Shown one piece after another: positions 16,392 through 24,837 of a stretch of 45,871 nt of DNA. Every line of letters starts with the position of its first letter. Position 1 is the first letter of the stretch. Position numbers and translations under genes: made by a program. The DNA comes from Jiangella muralis (GTDB lineage Bacteria; Actinomycetota; Actinomycetes; Jiangellales; Jiangellaceae). The notes under the pieces were generated by a model that was not told where the DNA came from, searched no databases, and saw nothing but the letters and a program-made list of their open reading frames with translations. Where the stretch lies: the NCBI RefSeq assembly GCF_001270745.1, contig NZ_LFXL01000051.1, positions 1 to 45,871 of the forward strand, in the 5' to 3' direction.

Positions 16392-17283
16392 GCGCGTCGG
16401 CCACCTCGATCAGCCGTCGCAGCCGCTCGACGTGCGCCGGGGACGGGTCGACCAGTGGCGGGCGCACGCCACCGACCTCGAGCCCGCGCAGCCGGACGCC
16501 GGCCTTGACCAGCGAGACGGCGTATCCCGGCACCTGGTCACGCAGCTCCACCAGCGGCTGGAAGAACTCCGCGAGCAGCCGGGTGCGGCCGGCCTCGTCG
16601 CCGGTGGCCAGCGCCCGATGGAACGTCCTGGACAGCTCCGGCGCGAAGCAGAACACCGCCGACGAGTAGAGCGGCACCCCGATCGCCCGGTAGGCGGCCT
16701 GGGTCTGCTCCGCGGTGGGCATCCCGTTGAAGAACAGGAAGTCCTCCCCCACCTCGGCCCGGACCGCGAGCACGATCCGCTGCATCAGGTCCAGGTCCCC
16801 CAGCCCGTCCTTGAACCCCACGACGCTGGGCAGCCGCGCGAGCCGGACCACGGCCGACGGGGTGAACCGCGCCCCGCCGCGCTGATAGAGGACCAGGGGC
16901 AGGCCGGTGGCCGCCGCCACCGCCTCGACGTAGCCGACCAGGCCGTCGGCCGGCCCGCTCACCAGGTACGGCGGCAGCACCAGCAGCCCGTCGGCGCCGG
17001 CCCGCTCCGCGCGCCGGGCGCACCCCACCGCGTGCGGCAACGCACCGCCGGCGCCGCCGAACACCGGCACCGCGCCCGCGACGGCTCGGACCGCGGTCGT
17101 CACGACCAGCTCGTATTCGTCGCTGTCCAGGGCGTGGAACTCGCCGGTCCCGCACGCGGCGAACACCGCGCCCGGGCCGTGCGCCAGCCCGGCCTGCACG
17201 TGCGCGGCCAGCAGGTGCGCGTCGACGGCACCGGCCGGGTCGAACGGCGTCACCGGGAAGAACAACACGCCGTCGAGGGTCAT
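16384..17283 (-). CDS. kdgD: 5-dehydro-4-deoxyglucarate dehydratase
   Basis: A 299-residue DHDPS-superfamily barrel. VLFFPVTPF at the N-terminus, AACGTGEFHAL (about 43-53), Tyr133 in VLYQR, the Schiff-base Lys158 in VVGFKDGLGDLDLMQ and FFNGMPTAEQ (about 185-194) are the signature of KdgD rather than of DapA or NanA. The enzyme decarboxylates and dehydrates 5-dehydro-4-deoxy-D-glucarate to 2-oxoglutarate semialdehyde in the oxidative uronate/aldarate pathway. It overlaps its upstream neighbour by ATGA (17280-17283) and its downstream neighbour by 8 bp, so translation is coupled. No gene for the next step, 2-oxoglutarate semialdehyde dehydrogenase, is in the window. Confidence 0.88.
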   Translation of the reverse strand: MTLDGVLFFPVTPFDPAGAVDAHLLAAHVQAGLAHGPGAVFAACGTGEFHALDSDEYELVVTTAVRAVAGAVPVFGGAGGALPHAVGCARRAERAGADGLLVLPPYLVSGPADGLVGYVEAVAAATGLPLVLYQRGGARFTPSAVVRLARLPSVVGFKDGLGDLDLMQRIVLAVRAEVGEDFLFFNGMPTAEQTQAAYRAIGVPLYSSAVFCFAPELSRTFHRALATGDEAGRTRLLAEFFQPLVELRDQVPGYAVSLVKAGVRLRGLEVGGVRPPLVDPSPAHVERLRRLIEVADAHG

Positions 17284-18161
17284 CGCAGCTCCGTCCGCCA
17301 GGTCCGTCGGGGTTTCCAGCCCAGCAGCCGTTCGGCCCGGGCCGGGCTGAACGCCGGCGCGTCATCCACCAGCGTGGGCGCCGCGGCGGCCGTCCCCGGG
17401 TGGAACCGCGGCAGCAGCTCCGCCAGCGGCTCCCGCGCCAACGCGTCCGCCGCGCCGGCGAAGAACGTCTCGCCGTTGGGGATCTCGTGCGCCCCGTGCA
17501 GCAGCAGGCCGATGAGGTCCGCGGCGTCCCGGGCGTCGACGTAGTTGAACAGCGACCCCGCGGCCAGCGACGGGTCGTCCAGCCGCTCGCGGACGGTGTG
17601 CCCCTGCTGGGTCGGCGCGCCGGCCCACTCGTCCGCGCCGATCACGTAGCACGGCCGGACGGCGCTCAGCCGCATCCGGTCGCCGGCCTGGGCGGTGAAC
17701 ATGCGCACGACCTGCTCGGCGACCAGCTTCGACAGGCCGTACGCGTGCCACGGCCGCACCGGGTGGGCCTCGTCGATCGGCAGGTACGACGGGACCCAGC
17801 CGGCCGGGGCGCCGTAGCCGACCACCGTCGGGCTGCTCGCGACGACCACGGTTCCGGCGCCGGCCTCCAGGGCGGACCGGCACACGTTGAAGGCCAGCGC
17901 CGTGTTCGTGCGCAGGATCTCCGCCTCCGGCCGGCTGAACGGCACCGCGATGGCGGCCAGCTGCACGACGGCGTCGGGCCGCACCCGCGACAGCGCCCAG
18001 TTCGCCTCGTCGGCGACGGTGAGGTCGGCGGCGAACCACTGCTCCCGGTGCCGGGCGGGCGGGCGCCGGTCGACGCTCACCACCTCGTGGCCCGATCCCA
18101 GCAGCCCGTCGACCACAGCCGTACCCAGCCGCCCGGACCCGCCGGTCACCAGGACCTTCAT
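17280..18161 (-). CDS. NAD-dependent epimerase/dehydratase, possibly uronate dehydrogenase
   Basis: A 293-residue extended short-chain dehydrogenase. The cofactor motif is VTGGSGRLG (Gly7, Gly10, Gly13), followed by Asp31 for NAD preference, the active-site Ser109/Ser110 region (VASSPTVVGYG) and the catalytic Tyr141-x-x-x-Lys145 (YGLSK). The fold is shared by sugar epimerases and by uronate dehydrogenase, which oxidises galacturonate or glucuronate to the aldarolactone. Next to kdgD and an enolase-superfamily gene the second reading is attractive, but no residue seen here proves it. Start ATG 18161 overlaps the preceding gene by 4 bp. Confidence 0.78.
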   Translation of the reverse strand: MKVLVTGGSGRLGTAVVDGLLGSGHEVVSVDRRPPARHREQWFAADLTVADEANWALSRVRPDAVVQLAAIAVPFSRPEAEILRTNTALAFNVCRSALEAGAGTVVVASSPTVVGYGAPAGWVPSYLPIDEAHPVRPWHAYGLSKLVAEQVVRMFTAQAGDRMRLSAVRPCYVIGADEWAGAPTQQGHTVRERLDDPSLAAGSLFNYVDARDAADLIGLLLHGAHEIPNGETFFAGAADALAREPLAELLPRFHPGTAAAAPTLVDDAPAFSPARAERLLGWKPRRTWRTELR

Positions 18162-19477
18162 CGCGGGCCCAGCGGGAGGCCGAGGCTCGCCACCCGGACC
18201 GGGAGTCCGGTCGCCAGGGATTCGTTGGCGGCCAGCCCGACGGCGATGCTGCGGAATCCGTCGGTGAGACTCGCGGGCCGGCGCAGCGGGTCGTCGCCCG
18301 GGCCCCGGAACAGGTCGTCGAGGAGCAGCACGTCGCCGCCCCCGTGCCCGTGCGGCCCGGCTGCGCTCGGAGGCACCGGCACCTCGACCGCCCGCTCCCA
18401 GTGCCGCTGCAGCACGATCCGGTCGCCCTCGCGCCGGACGGAGTCGGCGCCCGGCGCCGCGGCCTGGTGTGCCGTCTCGACGACCTCGATCTCGAGCCGG
18501 CCGGCGGTGCCGTTGACGGCGACCCGATAGCCCTCCCACGGCGCGTGCGCGTGCAGGGAGTAGGTCATGCTGGCGCCGCGCTCGTAGCCGACCAGGACGC
18601 TGAGGTTGTCCTCGATGCTGATGCCCTCGCCGAACACGTCCTGGTCGCGGACGTAGCCGTCGTCGCCCTCGGCCTCCAGGTACAGCCGCCGCAACGTGTC
18701 GTCGGCGCCCAGGTCGAGCGCGAACGGGTCGTCCGCCCGGCCGGGGTCGTCGCGGCTGCGCGGCGGCCGCGGGCCGAGACCCCGCTCCTCGGCCCGCCGG
18801 GCGCCGTAGAACCGCAGCCCGCCGAGGGCGAACACCGTCGCCGGCACGTCGTCGAGCCACCAGTTGGCCAGGTCGAAGTGGTGGGTGGCCTTGTGCACCA
18901 GCAGTCCGCCGGACTTGTCCTTCTCGCGATGCCACCGCCGGAAGTAGTCCGCTCCGTGCGCGGTGTCGAGCAGCCATTCGAAGTGCACCGACGTGACGTC
19001 GCCGACGGCGCCGGAGGCGATCAGCCGCCGCACCTCCGTGTTCCGCGGCGAGTAGCGGTAGTTGAACGTCAGCACGGCCCGGGCGGCGCTGTCCTGCGCC
19101 GCGCGCGCGATGGCCCGGGCGTTGCCGACGCTGGTGGTGAGCGGCTTCTCGACGATGACGTCGCAGCCGTGTTCCAGCGCGGCGACCACATAGCGGTGAT
19201 GGGTCCAGTCCGGCGAGGTGACGATGACGCCGTCCGGGCGCACCTCGGCCAGCAGGGCGGCGAAGTCGTCGGAACCGTACCGGCGCGGGGCCGGCGCGCC
19301 GCCGTGCACCGAGCGGTAGCGGTCGTCGTAGTACGACATCCGGACCGAGTTGACGTCGCACCAGGCGACCGGGGTGCCCACGTCGGCGTGCGTGGTCAGC
19401 AGCGCGTCCACGTACAGCTGTGCTCGGTTCCCGGTGCCGACGACGGCGTAGCGCCGGCGGCCGACTGTCGTGTTCAC
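18158..19477 (-). CDS. Gfo/Idh/MocA-family NAD(P)-dependent oxidoreductase
   Basis: A 439-residue protein with an N-terminal Rossmann domain (VVGTGNRAQ, residues 12-20), the family signature EKP (Glu110-Lys111-Pro112) and a second-domain segment GGLLVHKATHHFDLANWW (about 190-207) holding the usual catalytic Lys/His region. It is longer than the typical 330-390 residues; an acidic-rich insertion lies about 225-275. The family oxidises or epimerises sugars and inositols, or acts in glycosidase-like redox steps. Start GTG 19477 overlaps the upstream hydrolase stop codon as GTGA. Likely converts an imported or released sugar in this operon. Confidence 0.85.
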   Translation of the reverse strand: MNTTVGRRRYAVVGTGNRAQLYVDALLTTHADVGTPVAWCDVNSVRMSYYDDRYRSVHGGAPAPRRYGSDDFAALLAEVRPDGVIVTSPDWTHHRYVVAALEHGCDVIVEKPLTTSVGNARAIARAAQDSAARAVLTFNYRYSPRNTEVRRLIASGAVGDVTSVHFEWLLDTAHGADYFRRWHREKDKSGGLLVHKATHHFDLANWWLDDVPATVFALGGLRFYGARRAEERGLGPRPPRSRDDPGRADDPFALDLGADDTLRRLYLEAEGDDGYVRDQDVFGEGISIEDNLSVLVGYERGASMTYSLHAHAPWEGYRVAVNGTAGRLEIEVVETAHQAAAPGADSVRREGDRIVLQRHWERAVEVPVPPSAAGPHGHGGGDVLLLDDLFRGPGDDPLRRPASLTDGFRSIAVGLAANESLATGLPVRVASLGLPLGPR

Positions 19478-21441
19478 TGCTGCTCCAGCTGCCAGAGGTG
19501 GGTGTACCGGCCGCGCAGGGCCGCCGCGAGCTGCTCCGGCGGGCAGTGCCGGGCCAGGCCGGGGACGAGGCACTGGTTGTCGCGCTCGGGTCCGTAGAAA
19601 CGGGTGTTCACGATCCGCACCGGATCCAGCGGCGGGGTCAGGCAGACGACCTCGGCGATGCCGGGATCCAGGGCGCCGGCCAGGACCGCGAGGAACGCGC
19701 CCTGCCCGGCGCCGACCAGCCGGACCGGTCCCTTCGCCCCGGACCAGCCCCGGACGAACTCGGCGGCGCGCAGGACGTCGTACGTGCGAGCCGCGCCGAG
19801 GCTGTCGGACAGGCAGACGAGGTCGGCGACGATCTTGTACATCGTGCCGTAGTTCTGCTCCAGGCCGAACTCGTTGAACCGGTGCACCGCGAGGGCGCCG
19901 GTGCCGCGGACGTCCAGGACGACGACCCGGCGGCCGGCGGCCGTGGCCCGGGCGCAGGCGTCGAGGTGGGCGGAGAGATCCTCGGTGCCGCGGTCGAGCA
20001 CGAGCAGGTCCGTCCCCGCCGTCACCGGGCCGGCCGGGTCCAGGACGATCGCGGCGTTGACGATGTCGCGCTCGGACCACCAGAACGCCTTGCGCGCCCC
20101 GGACTCGGGGTCGGTCCACCAGCGCGGGTAGAACTCCGGCCCCGGATCGCGGCCGGACCGGACCTGGTCGTGCAGCCAGGGCACGCCACCTGCCTCGGCG
20201 GCGCGGGCCAGTTCCCCGGCCAGTCGTTCCCGGTTGAGCTCGAAGACCTGGCGCGCGGACGGGTGGTCGGTGGAGATCTGGCCGGTCCGGGTGCACTGAA
20301 GTTCGGCGCTCGTGTGCAGGGCCGGCTCCTCGAGCGCCCGCTCGCCCGGCACCCACGACGTCGCGCCCAGCTGCCGGGCGAAGAACTCGACGGCCTCCCC
20401 CGCGAGCTCCGGGCCGAGGCCGTGTTCCCCGTCCGCGCGCACGTGCGTCAGCGAGCCGCCGGTCAGGTCGAAGATCCGCTGGGCCCGCCGCACCGTGCGG
20501 ATCGCGCCCTCGACGCAGAAGAAGTCGGAGTTCGCCGACAGCACCAGCGTCGGCCGCGGCGCCATGGCGATGAGGAGGTCCTCGTGGTCGATGCCCGCGA
20601 GGGCGCCGCCCGGGATGATCTGCTCCGGGTCCTGCGCCTGGCCGGAGCGCTGGTACTCCTCGCGGCCGGTGATGAAGCAACTGGGCGCCGCGGCGGCGAT
20701 GCGCGGCTCGACCAGCATGAGCCAGGTGGTCTGGGTTCCACCGCCGCTGTTGCCGGCCACGCCGACCCGGTCCGGGTCGACCTCGGGGCGTGCGGCCAGG
20801 TAGTCCAGTGCACGCCGCGCGTCGGTGACGAAGTACCGCGCGATGGTGTCGCCCGCCCACCAGCACTGGACACCGGCGTGGACGTGCTCGGGCACGTTGG
20901 CCGCGATCAGCTCCTTCCCGTCCGCGTCGAGGTAGCTCTTGCGCTCGCCCTGCCCGATCGAGTCGAACGTGAGCACCACCAGGCCGGCCCGGGCCAGCCG
21001 GGCGCACATGGCCTGGTAGCGGGGAGCGGCCTTGCCGACGCCGGCGTGGCCGCACAGGAACAGCACCGCACCGGCGGGCCGCTCGGGTGTCGCGCCGTCC
21101 GGCCGGTACAGGTTCGCCGGCAGCAGGACGCCGCCGCCGGTGTCCAGGATCAGCTTCTCGATCGTGTACCCGTCCGCCGCGAGCGTGCCGGCCGGCCGGG
21201 CCGTGGGGACCGGCCGGTCGTCCGGCAGGTCCCCGCCCAGGGCGTCGAGGGCGAGCTTGCGCAGCTCCTCCTGCCGCCGGCGCACGTCGTCGGGGGTCCG
21301 CAGCAGGTCGTTGGCGCGCCGGCCGGCCGCGAGCCACTCGCTGGTCCGCCGGTGGACGTTCTGCTGCACCTGCAGCGACGGGTCGTACATCCCGTCGAGG
21401 AAGTCGCGGAACCCCGGCGCCGTGCCGGCGGCGTCAGCCAT
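19474..21441 (-). CDS. Two-domain alpha/beta-hydrolase, probable carbohydrate esterase
   Basis: A 655-residue protein without a signal peptide. The first domain (about 85-350) has the nucleophile elbow GNSGGG (Ser232), a likely acid Asp306 (NSDFF) and His340 (DGEHG), an arrangement close to acetyl-xylan-esterase/prolyl-oligopeptidase relatives. A second hydrolase-like domain (about 450-640) has VGAGQGAF where the nucleophile elbow should be; the Ser is replaced by Gly, so this half is probably inactive. Its place among sugar-acid genes suggests removal of acetyl or methyl esters from an imported oligosaccharide. The ATG at 21441 overlaps the upstream beta-helix gene by 8 bp. Confidence 0.78.
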   Translation of the reverse strand: MADAAGTAPGFRDFLDGMYDPSLQVQQNVHRRTSEWLAAGRRANDLLRTPDDVRRRQEELRKLALDALGGDLPDDRPVPTARPAGTLAADGYTIEKLILDTGGGVLLPANLYRPDGATPERPAGAVLFLCGHAGVGKAAPRYQAMCARLARAGLVVLTFDSIGQGERKSYLDADGKELIAANVPEHVHAGVQCWWAGDTIARYFVTDARRALDYLAARPEVDPDRVGVAGNSGGGTQTTWLMLVEPRIAAAAPSCFITGREEYQRSGQAQDPEQIIPGGALAGIDHEDLLIAMAPRPTLVLSANSDFFCVEGAIRTVRRAQRIFDLTGGSLTHVRADGEHGLGPELAGEAVEFFARQLGATSWVPGERALEEPALHTSAELQCTRTGQISTDHPSARQVFELNRERLAGELARAAEAGGVPWLHDQVRSGRDPGPEFYPRWWTDPESGARKAFWWSERDIVNAAIVLDPAGPVTAGTDLLVLDRGTEDLSAHLDACARATAAGRRVVVLDVRGTGALAVHRFNEFGLEQNYGTMYKIVADLVCLSDSLGAARTYDVLRAAEFVRGWSGAKGPVRLVGAGQGAFLAVLAGALDPGIAEVVCLTPPLDPVRIVNTRFYGPERDNQCLVPGLARHCPPEQLAAALRGRYTHLWQLEQQ

Positions 21442-22966
21442 AGGTGCCCTCGGCGATGGTGCCGACCGGGCCGCTGGCGCTGCCCCAGTGGACCCGCGGG
21501 CCGGTCACCGTCGTCTGCGTGCCGTCGACGTCGTTCTCGACCAGGATGTCGTTGAGGTGGATGTACCAGTTCCGCGCCGACGTCCCCATCGACTCGGTGA
21601 ACGTGCAGGCGACCAGCCGGGCGCCCCACGGGTGGCACTGGATGCCGCCGTCGGCCAGTGCCGCGTAGCGGTGGTCGATCGTGCAGCGGACGAAGTGCTT
21701 CTGGACGGTGATGTCGTTGGTCCAGATGCTGCGCAGCTCGCGGGCCACGAACGTGCAGTCGGCGTACCGGACGTTCTGGCCGGTGTTGCCCGCGTCGGTC
21801 ACGAGATACGTGCCGCGGTACACCTGCCCGTTCGTCCAGGGCCGGTCCTCGAAGTGGCAGTCGGCGTAGACGGTGGCCAGCGCGGCGTCGGCGGACCCGT
21901 AGCCGACGTTGGCGGTGCCGTTGAAGGTCGACCACTTGAACACCAGGCCGGGCTTGGTCGTGTAGGCGCTGTACGTCGTGGTGCCCCAGAACGTGCAGCC
22001 CTCGAACCGCGTGTAGCCGGAGTCGCCGTGCGTGACGTCCAGCCCGCTGCCGGCGTTGTTCACGAACTCGCAGCCGGTGAAGAGGCCGTCGCGGCAGACG
22101 CTGCCCTCCGCCTCGATGTCCACCCCGGCCGACGGCGCCGACTGCACGGCCGCCCGCCCGGTGTGGTTGAACTGGCTGTCGGTGCAGGTGAGGCCGCGCC
22201 CACCGGTCCACGACAGGCCCTGCCGGCCGTTGTACTCCGAGCGCAGCCGGGTGATCGTGTGCGGGGTGGCCGGGTCGGCGGCGGTGTGCCCCGGCTGGCC
22301 GACGGTGACGCCGTCGAGGCCGTGGTGGTGCGCGTGGACGTCGGTGATCCGCACGTTCGTGCAGCCCAGCAGCCGGATGCCGGTGGCCTTGAGCTGCCGG
22401 CCGGTGTCGCCGAACTCGCCGCCCAGCACGAGCTGGTCGTTGTTGCCATCGAGCTCGAGGTTCTCGATGGTGAGGTCGCTGCCGTCGAGCACCTCGATCA
22501 TCCGGCCGGCCTCGACGCCGTAGGAGGCGGTGGTGAACGGCAGCGACGGCGGGTCGTACCGCGCGCCCGTCGTCGGGTGGAACGAGCCGAAGCGCAGCCC
22601 GGCCGCGAGCCGCAGGACGGCGCCCGCGGCGCCCTTGACGTGCAGGAACTGCACGCCGGTGAGTGCGAAGATCGGTTCCATGACGTAGTACGGGGTGACG
22701 CCGCTGGTGTGCGTCTGCCGCCCGACGACGTACACGCCGGCCGGGATCGTGAGAGTGCCGCCGCCGGCCGCCTGGATGGCGGCCGCGGCCTGCTGGAAGG
22801 CGGTGGTGTCGTTCGTGCTGCCGTTGCCTGCGGCGCCGAAGTCGGCCCTGATGTCGAACGTCGGGTAGGCGGCCGTGGCGGCGGCCCGGGGCAGCTGGGT
22901 CGCGACGGCTGCCGCGGCGGCACCGGCGAGGACGGTGCGGCGGCGGAGCCGGTGGGGGTCGGCCAT
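21434..22966 (-). CDS. Tat-exported right-handed beta-helix protein, pectate-lyase/GH28-like fold
   Basis: A 510-residue protein from ATG 22966 with AGGAGG upstream. The N-terminus RLRRRTVLAGAAAAAVATQL is a twin-arginine signal. Then comes FDIRADFGAAGNGSTNDTTAFQ followed by GGGTLTIPAGVYVVG, the N-terminal cap of the pectate-lyase-3/GH28-like superfamily, and many short parallel strands with Asn/Asp turns (NLELDGNND, NVRITDVHAHHHG). The fold is shared by pectate lyases, polygalacturonases and epimerases, so the reaction is not fixed. Exported, it would act on extracellular polysaccharide and feed the ABC importer encoded beside it. Confidence 0.82.
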   Translation of the reverse strand: MADPHRLRRRTVLAGAAAAAVATQLPRAAATAAYPTFDIRADFGAAGNGSTNDTTAFQQAAAAIQAAGGGTLTIPAGVYVVGRQTHTSGVTPYYVMEPIFALTGVQFLHVKGAAGAVLRLAAGLRFGSFHPTTGARYDPPSLPFTTASYGVEAGRMIEVLDGSDLTIENLELDGNNDQLVLGGEFGDTGRQLKATGIRLLGCTNVRITDVHAHHHGLDGVTVGQPGHTAADPATPHTITRLRSEYNGRQGLSWTGGRGLTCTDSQFNHTGRAAVQSAPSAGVDIEAEGSVCRDGLFTGCEFVNNAGSGLDVTHGDSGYTRFEGCTFWGTTTYSAYTTKPGLVFKWSTFNGTANVGYGSADAALATVYADCHFEDRPWTNGQVYRGTYLVTDAGNTGQNVRYADCTFVARELRSIWTNDITVQKHFVRCTIDHRYAALADGGIQCHPWGARLVACTFTESMGTSARNWYIHLNDILVENDVDGTQTTVTGPRVHWGSASGPVGTIAEGTYG

Positions 22967-22998
22967 GATTCCTCCTTGCGGGCTGGACGGGGGGGGGA

Positions 22999-23907
22999 CT
23001 ACTTCAGGGCGCCGGTGACCATGCCGCCCTGGATCTGCCGCTGGAAGCTGAGGTAGACGACGAGCACGGGGATGATCGAGATGGTGAGGCCGGCGAACAG
23101 CGCGCTCCAGTTGCCGGCGTAGCCCTGGCTGACCGCGAGGTTGGCCAGCCCCTGCGCCAGGACGTAGTTCTCCGGGCTGGACTGCAGGATGAGCGGCAGC
23201 AGGTACTGGTTCCACTGGCCGAGCACCACGAAGATGCCGACGCTCACCAGGCCCGGGCGGGCCAGCGGCAGCATGATCCGCAGGTACGTGCCCCAGTGCC
23301 CGCAGCCGTCGATGAACGCGGCCTCCGACAGCGACGTCGGCAGGGTCCGGAAGTAGGCGGTGAGGAAGAAGACGGCGAACGGCAGGTTGTACGCCGCGTA
23401 GACGACGGCCAGCCCGGGCAGCGAGTCGGCCAGCCGCAGGCTCTGGGCGATGAAGAACAGCGGCACGATCGCGAGGAACGTCGGGAACGTCATGCCGACG
23501 ACGAACAGGAAGTACACCAGCCGGTTGCCGCGGAACGCGTAGCGGGCGACGACGTAGGACACCGTGGCGCCCATGGCCAGCGTGAGCGCCGTCCCCAGCG
23601 TCACCACGATCACCGTGTTGACGAAGTAGCGGCCGATCTCCGCGTTCGTCCACGCGTCGGCGAAGTTGCCCCACCGCAGCGCGCCCGGCAGGCTCCACGG
23701 GCTGCTGAGCAGCTCGTCGTTGGTCTTGAACGCCGACATCACGCACCACGCGAGCGGGATGACCACCAGCGCCGCCCAGGTGAGCAGGAAGCCGTGGGTG
23801 AAGACGTTGAGGACGCTGCCGGTGACGGTGCGGCCGTCGCCCGGGCCGGGCGGGGCCGGCCGGGCCGCGGGAGCGGCGGGTGCGCGCGGCGTCGTATCGA
23901 GGCTCAT
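22999..23907 (-). CDS. Sugar ABC transporter permease, MalG type
   Basis: A 302-residue membrane protein with six helices after a Pro/Ala-rich cytoplasmic N-terminus. The EAA loop EAAFIDGCGHWGTYLRIMLPL is the ATPase contact site of the CUT1 carbohydrate-uptake permeases. ATG 23907 has AGGAGG upstream; a longer open frame lacks a ribosome site and covers the neighbouring gene. It pairs with the permease encoded just upstream (8-bp gap). No ATPase gene is in the operon, so a shared MsiK-type ATPase elsewhere is expected. Confidence 0.9.
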   Translation of the reverse strand: MSLDTTPRAPAAPAARPAPPGPGDGRTVTGSVLNVFTHGFLLTWAALVVIPLAWCVMSAFKTNDELLSSPWSLPGALRWGNFADAWTNAEIGRYFVNTVIVVTLGTALTLAMGATVSYVVARYAFRGNRLVYFLFVVGMTFPTFLAIVPLFFIAQSLRLADSLPGLAVVYAAYNLPFAVFFLTAYFRTLPTSLSEAAFIDGCGHWGTYLRIMLPLARPGLVSVGIFVVLGQWNQYLLPLILQSSPENYVLAQGLANLAVSQGYAGNWSALFAGLTISIIPVLVVYLSFQRQIQGGMVTGALK

Positions 23908-23915
23908 CGATCCTC

Positions 23916-24833
23916 CTAGAACTCGACGCGTTCGCGCCGGGTCAGCCGCAGTGCCGCCGCGGCGAAGGCCAGGGTGAGCAGCAGCAGGGCGACGCCGATG
24001 GCGGTGGCGTAGCCGAACTCGCTGTTCTGGAAGGCGGTGATGTACAGGTAGTTGCCCAGCACCTGGGTCGAGTTGTCCGGCCCGCCCGACCCGCCGGCCG
24101 CCGACATCACGTTGACGATCGCGAACATGTCCAGCGCGTGGATGCCGAGGTAGATGCCGGCGACCTGGACGGTGTCCCAGATCAGCGGCAGCGTCATGCG
24201 CCAGAACGTCTGCCACCGTGTCGTGCCGTCGAGCCGGGCGGCCTCGAAGATGTCGGCCGGGATCGAGCTCATCGCGCTGGTGAACAGGATCACGTAGAAG
24301 CCGACGGACAGCCAGATGATGACCGCGAGCATCGCCGGGTAGGCGGTGTCCTTGCTGCCCAGCCAGTTCACCGGCTCGATGCCGACGAGGCCGAGCGCGC
24401 CGTTGAGCAGGCCGCTGCCGGTGGGGTCGTACACCGTCGAGAACAGCACGCCGACGACGGCGATCGAGAGCAGGTGCGGGAAGAAGTAGACGATGCGGTA
24501 GACCGCGGCGCCCCGCACGCCGCGGCCGCCACCGCGGGCCCGGTACCGGCCGACGTGGATCATCGTCGCGAAGAACAGCCCCAGGGCCAGCGTCACCGCG
24601 GGGATCACCAGCACGGCGATGACGTTGTGCCAGACCGAGATCCAGAACACGTCGTCCCGCACGAGCCGCGCATAGTTGTCCAGCCCGATGAACGTCCGCT
24701 CCGGCGACAGCCCGTTCCAGTCGGTCAGGGAGATGTAGAACGACTGCGCGTAGGGCGAGATGACGAGGACGCCGTAGAGGAGGATCGGGACCGCGAGGGC
24801 GGTGACGACGAACCTGAGACTGCCGGCACGCAT
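23916..24833 (-). CDS. Sugar ABC transporter permease, MalF type
   Basis: A 305-residue CUT1 permease with six transmembrane helices. The EAA loop is EAARLDGTTRWQTFWRMTLPL. The extracytoplasmic part after the first helix (WNGLSPERTFIGLDNYARLV) is typical of MalF-like partners. It starts at ATG 24833, four bases after the stop of the binding-protein gene, and forms the heterodimeric channel with the permease encoded at 22999-23907. Confidence 0.9.
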   Translation of the reverse strand: MRAGSLRFVVTALAVPILLYGVLVISPYAQSFYISLTDWNGLSPERTFIGLDNYARLVRDDVFWISVWHNVIAVLVIPAVTLALGLFFATMIHVGRYRARGGGRGVRGAAVYRIVYFFPHLLSIAVVGVLFSTVYDPTGSGLLNGALGLVGIEPVNWLGSKDTAYPAMLAVIIWLSVGFYVILFTSAMSSIPADIFEAARLDGTTRWQTFWRMTLPLIWDTVQVAGIYLGIHALDMFAIVNVMSAAGGSGGPDNSTQVLGNYLYITAFQNSEFGYATAIGVALLLLTLAFAAAALRLTRRERVEF

Positions 24834-24837
24834 GACG

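Noticed and set aside
16384-17283. Sialate lyase NanA as partner of NanE
   Set aside because: FFPVTPF, GTGEFHAL and GFKDGLGDLDLMQ are KdgD signatures, and the gene sits in a different operon from nanE.
17280-19361. A reverse-strand frame of 693 codons spanning the SDR and Gfo/Idh genes
   Set aside because: Only its last 293 codons are real (the SDR from ATG 18161). The upstream part is out of frame with the Gfo/Idh gene and is Arg-rich, so it is not a fusion.
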